A stretch of DNA of 64,000 nucleotides, taken from positions 1 to 64,000 of the forward strand of contig JAYRKT010000003.1 in NCBI GenBank assembly GCA_041905595.1, given 5' to 3'. Position 1 is the first letter of the stretch; each line of letters opens with the position of its first letter. Below are positions 54,690 through 62,945 of the stretch, in pieces. The notes beneath the pieces are model-generated. The model was not told the origin of the DNA, ran no database searches, and saw only the letters and a list, made by a program, of their open reading frames with translations. Source of the stretch: Aliitabrizicola sp041905595. Its GTDB lineage: Bacteria; Pseudomonadota; Alphaproteobacteria; Rhodobacterales; Rhodobacteraceae. The translations under genes were made by a program, and so were the position numbers.

Positions 54690-55748
54690 ATGGCCGAAGT
54701 CACGATCCGCGACCTGCGCAAGGCCTATGGCGGGCTGGAAGTGCTGCATGGCGTCAATATCGACATCGCCGACGGCCAGTTCGTCGTGCTGGTCGGCCCT
54801 TCGGGTTGCGGCAAGTCCACGCTGCTGCGGATGCTGGCCGGGCTGGAAGGCATCACCTCCGGCACGATCCGGATCGGCGAACGAGTGGTGAACAACCTTG
54901 CACCGTCAAACCGGGACATCGCCATGGTGTTCCAGAACTATGCGCTTTACCCGCACAAGACGGTGGCGGCGAACATGGGGTTTCCGCTCAAGATGCGCGG
55001 CATGGCGAAGGACGAAATCACCTCTCGGGTCAACCGGGCGGCGGAAATCCTGGGCCTTAAACCCTATCTCGACCGCTATCCCCGCGCCTTGTCGGGCGGC
55101 CAGCGGCAGCGCGTGGCGATGGGGCGGGCGATTGTGCGCGACCCGCAGGTCTTCCTGTTCGATGAGCCTCTGTCGAACCTCGACGCGAAGCTGCGCGTTC
55201 AGATGCGAACGGAAATCCGCGAGCTTCACCAAAGACTTAAGACAACGACGGTCTATGTCACCCACGACCAGATCGAGGCGATGACCATGGCCGACCGCAT
55301 CGTCGTGATGCGCGACGGTCATATCGCCCAGCAAGGTGTGCCGCTGGAACTGTATGACAGGCCAGCCAACACCTTTGTCGCCGGGTTCATCGGCTCTCCG
55401 TCCATGAACCTCTTGCCAGGGGTGGTGGCGACCGGGGGAGGGGCTGTCGATGTCGAAGGCGCGACGATCGCCGTTCCGGCGCGGCCGGGCATGGAGCCGG
55501 GGCGCAAGGTGATCGTCGGAATTCGCCCTGAGCATCTGGAGATCGCGCCCTCCGGTCTTACCGCGGACGTCGTGGTGATCGAGCCGACCGGCTCGGAAAC
55601 CCATGTGGTCCTTCGCCTGGGCTCGCGCGAACTGACGGCGGTCTTCCGGGAACGCCATGCCTTCCGGCCGGGCGACAAGGTTACGCTTGCGCCCGATCCC
55701 GCTCTCGTCCACCTCTTTGACGAGGCGACCGGTGAGAGGATCGGATGA
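54690..55748 (+). CDS. Sugar ABC transporter ATP-binding protein (UgpC/MsmK type)
   Basis: 352 aa. Walker A GPSGCGKST, Q-loop MVFQNYALYPHKTV, signature LSGGQRQRVAMGRAIV, Walker B VFLFDEPLSNLDAKLR and switch His in YVTHDQIEAM, then the C-terminal TOBE/OB domain (GMEPGRKVIVGIRPEHLEIA). It energises the two CUT1 permeases encoded divergently. GAGGGGGGACC precedes the ATG. It heads the operon ATPase - SGNH - FucU - kinase. Confidence 0.95.
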   Translation: MAEVTIRDLRKAYGGLEVLHGVNIDIADGQFVVLVGPSGCGKSTLLRMLAGLEGITSGTIRIGERVVNNLAPSNRDIAMVFQNYALYPHKTVAANMGFPLKMRGMAKDEITSRVNRAAEILGLKPYLDRYPRALSGGQRQRVAMGRAIVRDPQVFLFDEPLSNLDAKLRVQMRTEIRELHQRLKTTTVYVTHDQIEAMTMADRIVVMRDGHIAQQGVPLELYDRPANTFVAGFIGSPSMNLLPGVVATGGGAVDVEGATIAVPARPGMEPGRKVIVGIRPEHLEIAPSGLTADVVVIEPTGSETHVVLRLGSRELTAVFRERHAFRPGDKVTLAPDPALVHLFDEATGERIG

Positions 55749-56386
55749 CGCGCACGCTGCTTTGCTATGGCGACAGCAATACCCACGGCACCATGCCGAT
55801 GGCCGGAATCGACGAGATGGGTCGCTTCGGCGCCGGCATCCGATGGCCGCACCTGCTTGCCGCCAAGCTCCGGGGCTGGGCGGTGATCGAGGAAGGCCTG
55901 CCAGGGCGAACGACCGTTCACAATGATCCGGTCGAAGGCCCGCATCGCAACGGCCTTTCAGTGCTGCCGGCGATCCTGGAAAGCCATCGGCCCATAGACG
56001 TGGTGCTGCTGATGCTGGGCACCAATGACCTGAAATGCCGCTTTTCGGTCAATGCCTCGGACATCGGCCATTCACTGGAGCGTCTGGTGCGTGCCGTGCA
56101 GATTTCGCAATGCGGGCCGAGGGCAGGGGCGCCGCAGGTGCTGCTGGTGGCACCGCCGCCGATTCTCGAGACCGGCTGCCTTGCGGGGATGTTCGAAGGC
56201 GGGGCGGCAAAGTCGCTCGGCCTGTCTGACCGCATTGCCGAGGCCGCCGCGCGGATGGGCGTGGCCTTCCTCGACGCCGCCGATGTCGTCGCCGTGTCCG
56301 AAATCGACGGCATCCATTACGATGAGCCGGCGCAGGAGGCGCTGGCCACTGCCTTTGCCGAGGCGATCACCCGGCATTTCGGCTGA
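55745..56386 (+). CDS. SGNH/GDSL hydrolase
   Basis: 213 aa, no signal peptide. Blocks are complete: nucleophile Ser in LLCYGDSNTHG, Gly in the LPGRTTV region, Asn in MLGTNDLK and the Asp-His pair in EIDGIHYDE. Close types are the arylesterase/perhydrolase group and sugar deacetylases. It overlaps the ATPase gene by 4 nt (ATGA), so it likely removes an acyl group from the imported compound in the cytosol. Confidence 0.87.
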   Translation: MTRTLLCYGDSNTHGTMPMAGIDEMGRFGAGIRWPHLLAAKLRGWAVIEEGLPGRTTVHNDPVEGPHRNGLSVLPAILESHRPIDVVLLMLGTNDLKCRFSVNASDIGHSLERLVRAVQISQCGPRAGAPQVLLVAPPPILETGCLAGMFEGGAAKSLGLSDRIAEAAARMGVAFLDAADVVAVSEIDGIHYDEPAQEALATAFAEAITRHFG

Positions 56387-56402
56387 CGACAGGGAGAGGA
56401 CC

Positions 56403-56855
56403 ATGCTGAAAGGGATCGACAACCGACTGAATGCTGAAGTGCTGCATTGCCTCCGGGCGATGGGCCACGGCGACATGCTGGTGCTGGCCGACACGAACTT
56501 CCCCTCGGATTCGGTCGCGGCGCAGACGGTCGTCGGATCGCTTCTGCGGATGGAGAACCTGACCTCGGCGCAGGCGGCCCAGGCGATCCTGTCTGTCCTG
56601 CCGCTTGATACCTTTGTCGATGACTTTGCGCTGCGGATGGAGATCGTTGGAAAACCCAATGAAATTCCACCTGTACAGGCCGAAGTTCAGGCAGAGATTG
56701 ATCGGGCCGAGGGTCGCCCTCGGCCCATGCAGAGTATCGAGCGCTTTGCCTTCTACGATCTGGCGAAGACCGCCTATGCGGTGATCCAGACCGGCGAGCG
56801 GCGATTCTACGGCTGTTTCATCTTCCGCAAGGGCGTGATCCCACCTGAGGCGTAG
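56403..56855 (+). CDS. RbsD/FucU family sugar mutarotase
   Basis: 150 aa. FucU-type features are MLKGIDNRLNAEVLHCLRAM, GHGDMLVLADTNFP, the middle FALRMEIVGKP and the C-terminal FYDLAKTAYAVIQTGERRFY followed by GCFIFRKG. FucU interconverts anomers of L-fucose; RbsD those of ribose. The protein is longer than RbsD (139 aa) and agrees with FucU (140-150). It supports L-fucose or a similar sugar as cargo. AGGGAGAGGACC precedes the ATG. Confidence 0.92.
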   Translation: MLKGIDNRLNAEVLHCLRAMGHGDMLVLADTNFPSDSVAAQTVVGSLLRMENLTSAQAAQAILSVLPLDTFVDDFALRMEIVGKPNEIPPVQAEVQAEIDRAEGRPRPMQSIERFAFYDLAKTAYAVIQTGERRFYGCFIFRKGVIPPEA

Positions 56856-56858
56856 GTC

Positions 56859-57779
56859 ATGGGGCGCGTCGTCATCCTTGGGGTCTTCGTCGCCGACACC
56901 GCCTACCGTGCCGGACGTCAGCCGAAGATGGGCGAAACGATCCTTGGCCAGGGCTTCAAGCTGGGTCCGGGCGGAAAGGGATCGAACCAGGCCGTCGCGG
57001 CTGCCAGGGCCGGGGCCGAGACCCACATGATCACCCGGCTTGGACGCGACACCTTTGCGCAAATGGCTCTGGACACATGGAAATTCGCCGGAGTGACCCC
57101 GGCGGTGACCCAGCATGACGACGGCTATACCGGCGCCGCCTACATCTTCGTCGAGTCCTCGACCGGCAACAACGCCATCATCGTCGCACCGGGCGTGGCG
57201 GGCGATATCTCTGCTGCCGATATCGAGGCGCGGGCGGATCTGATCGGCGGTGCATCGGTTTTCGTGACCCAATTAGAACAACCGATTGCTGCAGCGCAGC
57301 GGGCGCTGGAGATTGCAAGGGCAGGGGGCGCAACCACGATCATGAACCCTGCCCCGGCCGCGCCGTTGCCGGATGGCCTGCTTTCGCTTTGCGACTATGT
57401 CACGCCGAACGAGTCTGAAGCCGAGGCGCTGACCGGGCTACCCGTCACCAATCCGGACGAGGCATTGGCTGCAGCCATGGCTTTGCGTGCGCGGGGTGCT
57501 GGTGCCGCGATCATCACGCTCGGCAGCCAGGGGGCGCTGTTCCACGATGGGGTGCGGACCGTACATGTGCCGGCATTCAACGCCGGGCCTGTCGCCGAGA
57601 CGACCGGCGCCGGTGATGCGTTCAACGGCGGATTTGCCGCGGCGCTCGCGAGTGGTGCCGATCCGCTGGACGCCGTGCGCTTCGGCTGTGCAACGGCCGG
57701 AATCTCAGTGACGCGGCCGGGGACAGCACCGTCGATGCCGAGTCTGGCCGAGATCAAGGCGCTGCTCGCAACGCCCTGA
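56859..57779 (+). CDS. Ribokinase (PfkB) family sugar kinase
   Basis: 306 aa. GPGGKGSNQAVAAARAGAET is the first PfkB motif and ETTGAGDAFNGGFAAALASG the second, with the catalytic Asp in GAGDAF. NEPAP-like MNPAPAAPLPDGLL and TPNESEAEALTGLPV are typical of ribokinase. Start 3 nt after the mutarotase. Ribose, deoxyribose or another ketose/aldose could be the substrate; with the FGGY kinase it makes two kinases in the cluster. Confidence 0.9.
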   Translation: MGRVVILGVFVADTAYRAGRQPKMGETILGQGFKLGPGGKGSNQAVAAARAGAETHMITRLGRDTFAQMALDTWKFAGVTPAVTQHDDGYTGAAYIFVESSTGNNAIIVAPGVAGDISAADIEARADLIGGASVFVTQLEQPIAAAQRALEIARAGGATTIMNPAPAAPLPDGLLSLCDYVTPNESEAEALTGLPVTNPDEALAAAMALRARGAGAAIITLGSQGALFHDGVRTVHVPAFNAGPVAETTGAGDAFNGGFAAALASGADPLDAVRFGCATAGISVTRPGTAPSMPSLAEIKALLATP

Positions 57780-57828
57780 AAGGATTGCAAAGCATGGGCA
57801 GAGGGGACTGATTTCGGGGATATGAAAG

Positions 57829-57838
57829 GCTTATAATC
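57829..57838 (+). promoter_or_regulatory. Probable -10 box before rpe
   Basis: A consensus TATAAT (57832-57837) lies in an AT-rich stretch (57811-57857) unusual for this window, about 100 nt before the epimerase start. The -35 region (TGATTT at 57809) is poor. Confidence 0.35.
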
Positions 57839-57937
57839 GGTATTATGTAATATATGGATGCGCATGGCTCTGGCCTTGGAATGCATTGCGCATTAAGCAG
57901 ACCCTAATCCGATCCACATGCCCCCTGCAGGTTCCCG

Positions 57938-58624
57938 ATGACCTTCGACACCAAGATCAAGATCGCTCCGTCCATCCTGGCGGCGGACTTTTCCAATTTC
58001 GGCGCCGAGTGTCGCGCGATCGAGGCTCAAGGCGCGGACTGGGTCCATGTCGATGTGATGGACGGACATTTCGTGCCCAACATCACCTTCGGACCGGCGA
58101 TGTGTGCGGCGCTGCGGCCGCATATCAAGGGTGTCATGGATGTGCATCTGATGATCCAGCCGATCGACCCGTTCCTCGAAGCCTTTGCCAAGGCTGGCGC
58201 GGATCATCTCACGGTTCATCCGGAGGCTGGCCCGCATATTCATCGGAGCCTGCAAGCCATTCGTGCGCTTGGAAAAAAAGCTGGACTTGCCATCAATCCC
58301 GGTACCGATATCGGCATGGTTCCGTATCTGCTGGACCAGCTCGATTTGATCTGCGTGATGACCGTGAACCCGGGTTTTGGCGGCCAGAGCTTCCTCGACT
58401 CGCAACTGCCGAAGATCCGCGCGTTGCGTGAGATGATCGGCGATCGACCGATCCACCTGCAGGTCGACGGCGGCGCAAGCATAGAGACGGCGCCGCGGAT
58501 TGCGGCAGCAGGCGCGAATGTGCTCGTTGCCGGTGCCGCTGTGTTCAAAGGCGGATCGCCTGACAATCCAGAGGCTTATGGACGCAATATCAAGATGATA
58601 CGCGAGGCCGCTCAAGGCACTTGA
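57938..58624 (+). CDS. rpe: Ribulose-phosphate 3-epimerase
   Basis: 228 aa TIM barrel. Interconverts ribulose 5-phosphate and xylulose 5-phosphate. Marks are IAPSILAADFSNFG, the catalytic Asp in HVDVMDGHFVPNITFGP, DVHLMIQP, VMTVNPGFGGQSFL and the second Asp in LQVDGGAS. Probably the housekeeping enzyme of the Calvin/pentose phosphate route. Its closeness to the sugar cluster recalls sgcE, an epimerase-like gene in the E. coli sgc operon, but it has its own upstream region. Confidence 0.93.
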   Translation: MTFDTKIKIAPSILAADFSNFGAECRAIEAQGADWVHVDVMDGHFVPNITFGPAMCAALRPHIKGVMDVHLMIQPIDPFLEAFAKAGADHLTVHPEAGPHIHRSLQAIRALGKKAGLAINPGTDIGMVPYLLDQLDLICVMTVNPGFGGQSFLDSQLPKIRALREMIGDRPIHLQVDGGASIETAPRIAAAGANVLVAGAAVFKGGSPDNPEAYGRNIKMIREAAQGT

Positions 58625-58735
58625 CAGGCACGCGCCCTGCCCTTGGCCTGTCTCGGGATTGAACACATTCTGCCGACGCTATATCAAGGAGCTGTCCCGG
58701 TTCTTTCGTGCAGACATCCGTAAGGAGTTAGCGCC

Positions 58736-59614
58736 ATGTTCGACAGCCATCAGATTGCCGAGGTTGCGGCGTTCTTCGACGAAGCCACGAATACCGTGTC
58801 CTATGTCGTCAAGGATCCCGCGAGTGAAGCCTGCGGGATCATCGATTCCGTCCTGGATTTCGACTATGCCTCGGGCCGGACGGACACGCGCTCGGCTGAT
58901 GCGATCATTGCCCATGTGCTCCGGCACGGGTTGAGGATGGAGTGGATCCTCGAGACGCATGTTCATGCCGACCATCTGAGCGCCGCGCCCTATCTTCAGC
59001 AGCGGCTCGGCGGCAAGATAGGTATCGGCGAAAAAATCGTTGTCGTTCAAGATACTTTTGGGAAGATCTTCAACGAGGGAACCGAGTTCCAGCGCGACGG
59101 GTCGCAGTTCGATCAGTTGTTCAGGGAAGGTGACACCTTCACCATCGGCGGGTTGCAGGGTTCGGTCCTTCATACCCCTGGCCACACGCCGGCCTGCCTG
59201 ACCTATGTGATCGGCGATGCAGCCTTCGTCGGTGATACGCTGTTCATGCCGGATTACGGAACCGCCCGCTGCGATTTCCCTGGCGGCTCGGCGGCCGAGC
59301 TTTATGAGTCGATCCAGAAGATCCTGACTCTACCTGATGCGACACGGATCTTTGTCTGCCATGACTACAAGGCGCCCGGGCGTGACAGCTACGCATGGGA
59401 AACCACTGTCGCCGAAGAGAAATCCCGGAATGTCCATATCGGAGGCGGCAAGGACAAGGACAGCTTTGTCGCCATGCGTGAGGCGCGAGACAAGACCCTC
59501 TCAATGCCGCGGCTCATCATCCCCTCGTTGCAGGTGAACATGCGCGCCGGTCAGATGCCGCCAAAGGATGACAAGGGCAAGACCTTCCTGAAGGTGCCGA
59601 TCAACGAACTTTAG
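58736..59614 (+). CDS. Metallo-beta-lactamase fold hydrolase, persulfide dioxygenase-like
   Basis: 292 aa. The metal motif is HVHADHLSAA (residues about 68-77), followed by LHTPGHTPACLTYVIGDAAF, GDTLFMPDYGTARCDFPGGS and the late His in FVCHDY. The DYGTARCDFPGGSA segment is typical of ETHE1/Blh-like persulfide dioxygenases, which oxidise glutathione persulfide to sulfite using one iron. No rhodanese domain or BigR regulator is nearby. AAGGAGTTAGCGCC fixes the start. Confidence 0.85.
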   Translation: MFDSHQIAEVAAFFDEATNTVSYVVKDPASEACGIIDSVLDFDYASGRTDTRSADAIIAHVLRHGLRMEWILETHVHADHLSAAPYLQQRLGGKIGIGEKIVVVQDTFGKIFNEGTEFQRDGSQFDQLFREGDTFTIGGLQGSVLHTPGHTPACLTYVIGDAAFVGDTLFMPDYGTARCDFPGGSAAELYESIQKILTLPDATRIFVCHDYKAPGRDSYAWETTVAEEKSRNVHIGGGKDKDSFVAMREARDKTLSMPRLIIPSLQVNMRAGQMPPKDDKGKTFLKVPINEL

Positions 59615-59637
59615 GATCGGCTGCCAAGATGCGGTTA

Positions 59638-60816
59638 TCAGACGATTTCCAGTTCACGGAAAGGTCTGCCTTCCAGCACTCGCTCGACCGACAGGTCTGA
59701 TAGGTCGATCGACTGCCACCCACCGGTCAGCACATGTTCGGCCATGCCACGGCCCACTGCCGGGGCCTGCTGCAGGCCGTGGCCCGAGAAGCCGTTCATC
59801 AGGTAGAGGTTCGGCAGGGCCGGATGCGGTCCAAGGATCGCGTTTTGGTCGAGCGTGTTGTAGGCGTAGTGCCCAACCCAGTGACGCACCACCTTCACCG
59901 CGTCAAAGCCCGGCGCGCGGTTCCAGAGAAGCGGCCAGATCGCGTCTTCAAACAGGTGAAGGTCGGGCTCGAAGTCGTCGGGGTCGCAGGGGCCATCCTG
60001 TTCCGGGACCGTCGCGGTGATCCAGTGCTTGTCTTCGGGCCGGATGTAGAACCCGGCGTCGATCAGCAGAGGCGCGTCGGGATGGCGGGCGTTCGGTGCG
60101 TCGATCACGAAGACGGTGCGCTTGCGCGGCTCCACCGGCAGGGTGAGGTCCGCCCACTGCAGTACCTGGGCCGCGCGGGTACCGGCGGCGTTGATCGCCG
60201 CGGCACAGTCCACCCGACCCGCCTTCTCAAGGTGGACGGCGACCACCCTGCCCCCGACCACATCAAGCCCCGTCGCCCGGTCGGTGACGAAGGTCGCGCC
60301 CTGGGCCTTGGCCGCGGCACGGAAACCGTTCATCAGGCCCATGTTGTCGAACCAGCCCTCGTCGCGCTGGCCGAAAGTCGCTGCGAGCAGATCGTCGGTC
60401 TTCAGCCAGGGAAAGCGCGCTGCGACCTGCTCGGGTGACCAGAGTTCTGTCGCCGCCCCCTCCTCACGCTGCATGGCCGCGATTTCGGCAAGCTTCCCGG
60501 CCCCTTCGGGCGTCGCACTCAGGAAAAGATAGCCGTTCTCTTTCAGACCAAGCGAACCTACCCCGACATCGACACCGAGGCTCTTCTGGAAATCGCGAAT
60601 GAAACCAATGCCAAAGCGAGAGATCCGAACGTTCACACGGGTCGAGAACTGCATCCGGATCGAGGCAACGGAAAGTGCGGTCGAGGCTTGTGAGAAGCTC
60701 GGATCGCGCTCGGCCACCAGCACCTTCAGGCCGGGCTGCATCCGGGTCAGCCAATAGGCGACCGAGGACCCCATGACCGCGCCGCCGATCACCACCACGT
60801 CATAGGCCTGCGTCAT
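59638..60816 (-). CDS. FAD-dependent oxidoreductase (DAO family, FOXRED1-like)
   Basis: 392 aa. N-terminal dinucleotide fold VVVIGGAVMGSSVAYWLTRM, then SQASTALSVASIRMQFS (substrate loop of the sarcosine/glycine oxidase group), and C-terminal LYLMNGFSGHGLQQAPAVGR with FAD-binding. Likely oxidises an N-methyl or amino acid with oxygen or a quinone as acceptor; substrate unknown. Its leader carries the AGGATATTTGGG motif and a long G run (on this strand). It follows the tsf terminator and is not part of the tsf operon. Confidence 0.88.
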   Translation of the reverse strand: MTQAYDVVVIGGAVMGSSVAYWLTRMQPGLKVLVAERDPSFSQASTALSVASIRMQFSTRVNVRISRFGIGFIRDFQKSLGVDVGVGSLGLKENGYLFLSATPEGAGKLAEIAAMQREEGAATELWSPEQVAARFPWLKTDDLLAATFGQRDEGWFDNMGLMNGFRAAAKAQGATFVTDRATGLDVVGGRVVAVHLEKAGRVDCAAAINAAGTRAAQVLQWADLTLPVEPRKRTVFVIDAPNARHPDAPLLIDAGFYIRPEDKHWITATVPEQDGPCDPDDFEPDLHLFEDAIWPLLWNRAPGFDAVKVVRHWVGHYAYNTLDQNAILGPHPALPNLYLMNGFSGHGLQQAPAVGRGMAEHVLTGGWQSIDLSDLSVERVLEGRPFRELEIV

Positions 60817-60866
60817 GCCTTGCCCCTGCTTTGTCTCTTTTGCCCAAATATCCTGCGGGGGGTCCC
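60817..60866 (-). repeat. Leader motif AGGATATTTGGG, copy 2
   Basis: On the minus strand GACCCCCCGCAGGATATTTG, then GGCAAAAGAGACAAAGCAGG and GGCAAGGC, leads to the ATG at 60816. It matches the leader in front of the desulfurase gene (28291-28337) in order, spacing and distance to the start codon. Confidence 0.65.
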
Positions 60867-60882
60867 CCCCCCCCCCCCCCCC
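60864..60882. repeat. Run of 19 C (19 G on the coding strand)
   Basis: Nineteen consecutive C, directly upstream of leader copy 2 and preceded on that side by six G and one T. It lies 48-66 nt before the oxidoreductase start. It is by far the longest homopolymer in the window and its length may vary between cells or be misread. Confidence 0.8.
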
Positions 60883-60929
60883 GTTGACAAATGCGCATCA
60901 TCCGATGCGGGAGTCGCAGTTTCCGAAAT

Positions 60930-60964
60930 GAAAACGGTGCGGGCCAAAGACCCGCACCGTTTCC
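60930..60964 (-). terminator. Terminator of the rpsB-tsf operon
   Basis: A perfect 12-bp stem (AAACGGTGCGGG at 60932-60943, complement at 60951-60962, 7-nt loop) lies 23 nt past the tsf stop and ends in TTTTCATTT on the minus strand. Confidence 0.85.
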
Positions 60965-60984
60965 TGTTTCGCGATGCGATAGGA

Positions 60985-61893
60985 TCAGCCCTGAAGCGCC
61001 TTGGCGACTTCGGCGGCGAAATCCTCTTCCTTCTTCTCGATGCCTTCGCCGACCATGACCCGAGCATAGCCGGTGATCTCGACGCCGGCCTCTTTTGCGG
61101 CCTGTTCGACGGTCAAATCGGGGTTGATGACGAAGGCCTGGCCCAGAAGGGTGTTCTCGGCGAGGAACTTCTTCATCCGGCCCGGGATGATGTTGTTGTG
61201 GATCACCTGCTCGGGCTTCGGCTTGGCCGAAGAGGCGTTTTCTTCAAGCGCCTTGGCGGTCTGCACGGCCAGCTCGCGCTCGAGAATCGACGGCTCCAGC
61301 GTGGCTTCCGACAGCGACAGGGGCGAGGTCGCGGCGATGTGCATGGCGAACTGCCGGCCGATGGCCTGCGCCTTGTCAGCCGGGCCCTTCAGCGCGACGA
61401 GCACGCCGATCTTGCCGAGGCCGTCGCCAACCGAGTTGTGCACGTAGGAGACGATAGTGTCGCCTTCCAGGACATGCATCCGGCGCAGCGTCATGTTCTC
61501 GCCAATGCGGGCGATCGCTTCGTTGATGACTTCGTAGACCGGCTTGCCGTTCAGATGCGCGGCTTTCAGCACCTCGATGTCATTGCCGGTGGTCAGCGCG
61601 ACATTGGTGACTTCGTTCACCAGCGACTGGAAATCGGCGTTCTTGGCGACAAAGTCGGTTTCCGAGTTGATCTCGACGGCGACACCCTTGCCGTTCGAAA
61701 CGGCCACGCCGATCAGGCCCTCAGCCGCAACGCGGTCGGCTTTCTTGGCGGCTTTCGCCAGGCCCTTGGTGCGCAGCCAGTCAACGGCCGCTTCCATGTC
61801 GCCATTCACTTCGGTCAGGGCGCGCTTGGCGTCCATCATGCCTGCGCCGGTCGATTCGCGCAGTTCTTTCACCATCTGGGCAGTGACGGTCAT
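60985..61893 (-). CDS. tsf: Elongation factor Ts
   Basis: 302 aa. Nucleotide exchange factor of EF-Tu. N-terminal UBA-like domain VKELRESTGAGMMDAKRALT, core INSETDFVAKNADFQSLVNE and C-terminal GYARVMVGEGIEKKEEDFAAEV. It follows rpsB by 78 nt in the conserved order rpsB-tsf. Start MTVTAQMVKEL with GGAGAGCC upstream. Confidence 0.97.
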   Translation of the reverse strand: MTVTAQMVKELRESTGAGMMDAKRALTEVNGDMEAAVDWLRTKGLAKAAKKADRVAAEGLIGVAVSNGKGVAVEINSETDFVAKNADFQSLVNEVTNVALTTGNDIEVLKAAHLNGKPVYEVINEAIARIGENMTLRRMHVLEGDTIVSYVHNSVGDGLGKIGVLVALKGPADKAQAIGRQFAMHIAATSPLSLSEATLEPSILERELAVQTAKALEENASSAKPKPEQVIHNNIIPGRMKKFLAENTLLGQAFVINPDLTVEQAAKEAGVEITGYARVMVGEGIEKKEEDFAAEVAKALQG

Positions 61894-61971
61894 GTCCCGG
61901 CTCTCCTCATATTCAATGGAATGTCCGGCGGAGGTCTATCCCCGCCGGATCAAGACTTTGCGACAGCCCGA

Positions 61972-62730
61972 TCAGGCGTCGGCGATGGCCTCTTCCTCGG
62001 GCGCGGTTTCCAGCGCGCCAAGGTCGACGCCGGCGGCACCAAGCTGGGCCGACATGCCGTCAAGCGCGGCGCGGGCAACGAGATCGCAGTATAGCTGGAT
62101 CGCGCGGGCGGCGTCGTCGTTGCCCGGGATCACGTAGTTCACGCCCTTGGGCGAGTTGTTGGTGTCGACCACGCCGATGACCGGGATGCCGAGCTTCTGC
62201 GCCTCGAGGATGGCGAGGTCTTCCTTGCCAACGTCGATCACGAACAGCAGGTCCGGGGTGCCGCCCATCTCACGGATGCCGCCGAGCGAGGCCTGCAGTT
62301 TGGCCTGTTCGCGTTCCATGTTCAGGCGCTCTTTCTTGGTGAGGCCCTCGGCGCCGTGCTCCATCAGCTCGTCGATCTGCTTCAGGCGCTGGATCGACTG
62401 CGAGACGGTCTTCCAGTTGGTGAGCGTGCCACCCAGCCAGCGGTGGTTCATGTAGAACTGCGCCGATTTCTCGGCGGCTTCGGCGATCGGCTTCTGGGCC
62501 TGACGCTTGGTGCCGACGAAGAGGATCCGGCCGCCCTTGGCGACGGTGTCGCGCACGACCTGCAGGGCCGCGTCCAGCATCGGGACGGTCTGGGTCAGGT
62601 CGATGATATGGATGCCGTTGCGGTCGCCGTAGATGTATTCACCCATCTTCGGGTTCCAGCGGGCGGTCTGGTGACCGTAGTGAACGCCAGCTTCCAAGAG
62701 CTGACGCATCGAGAATTCAGGGAGCGCCAT
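61972..62730 (-). CDS. rpsB: 30S ribosomal protein S2
   Basis: 252 aa. MRQLLEAGVHYGHQTARWNPKM, YIYGDRNGIHIIDLTQT, GTLTNWKTVSQSIQRL and PDLLFVIDVGKEDLAILEA are diagnostic. Two ATG codons lie 6 nt apart; AAGGA ends directly at the first (62736) and stands 6 nt before the second (62730), so MALPEF at 62730 is the better start. A structured leader lies upstream. Confidence 0.97.
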   Translation of the reverse strand: MALPEFSMRQLLEAGVHYGHQTARWNPKMGEYIYGDRNGIHIIDLTQTVPMLDAALQVVRDTVAKGGRILFVGTKRQAQKPIAEAAEKSAQFYMNHRWLGGTLTNWKTVSQSIQRLKQIDELMEHGAEGLTKKERLNMEREQAKLQASLGGIREMGGTPDLLFVIDVGKEDLAILEAQKLGIPVIGVVDTNNSPKGVNYVIPGNDDAARAIQLYCDLVARAALDGMSAQLGAAGVDLGALETAPEEEAIADA

Positions 62731-62757
62731 GTCCATTCCTTTCCGGTTTCGCGCCTC

Positions 62758-62831
62758 GGCGGAAGGATCTCAGGGTTTCCCCCAACCGGTGGACCGACAG
62801 GGATTTCTCCCCTGCAAGCCCGCCTTCCGCC
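62758..62831 (-). promoter_or_regulatory. Folded 5' leader of rpsB
   Basis: GGCGGAAGG (62758-62766) pairs with CCTTCCGCC (62823-62831), closing a 56-nt region that holds a second stem (CAGGG/CCCTG around 62799-62813). The structure ends about 28 nt before the rpsB start. Leaders of rpsB are autoregulated by S2 in other bacteria, so this could be such an element; no known model was tested. Confidence 0.4.
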
Positions 62832-62945
62832 TGTGAAGTGCCGCGCGTCTAGACGGTTTTGTGCGGAATGGCAAGGGCAACTGGCTGCGTTGCGTCAGCC
62901 GTGGCTGAAACGGGGCGCGTGGGAAATGGCACTTGCTGCAGCGGA

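Noticed and set aside
57938..58624. rpe as a fixed part of the sgc-like cluster
   Set aside because: It has its own upstream region and no operator copy; it looks like the housekeeping epimerase. The resemblance to sgcE is kept as a remark only.
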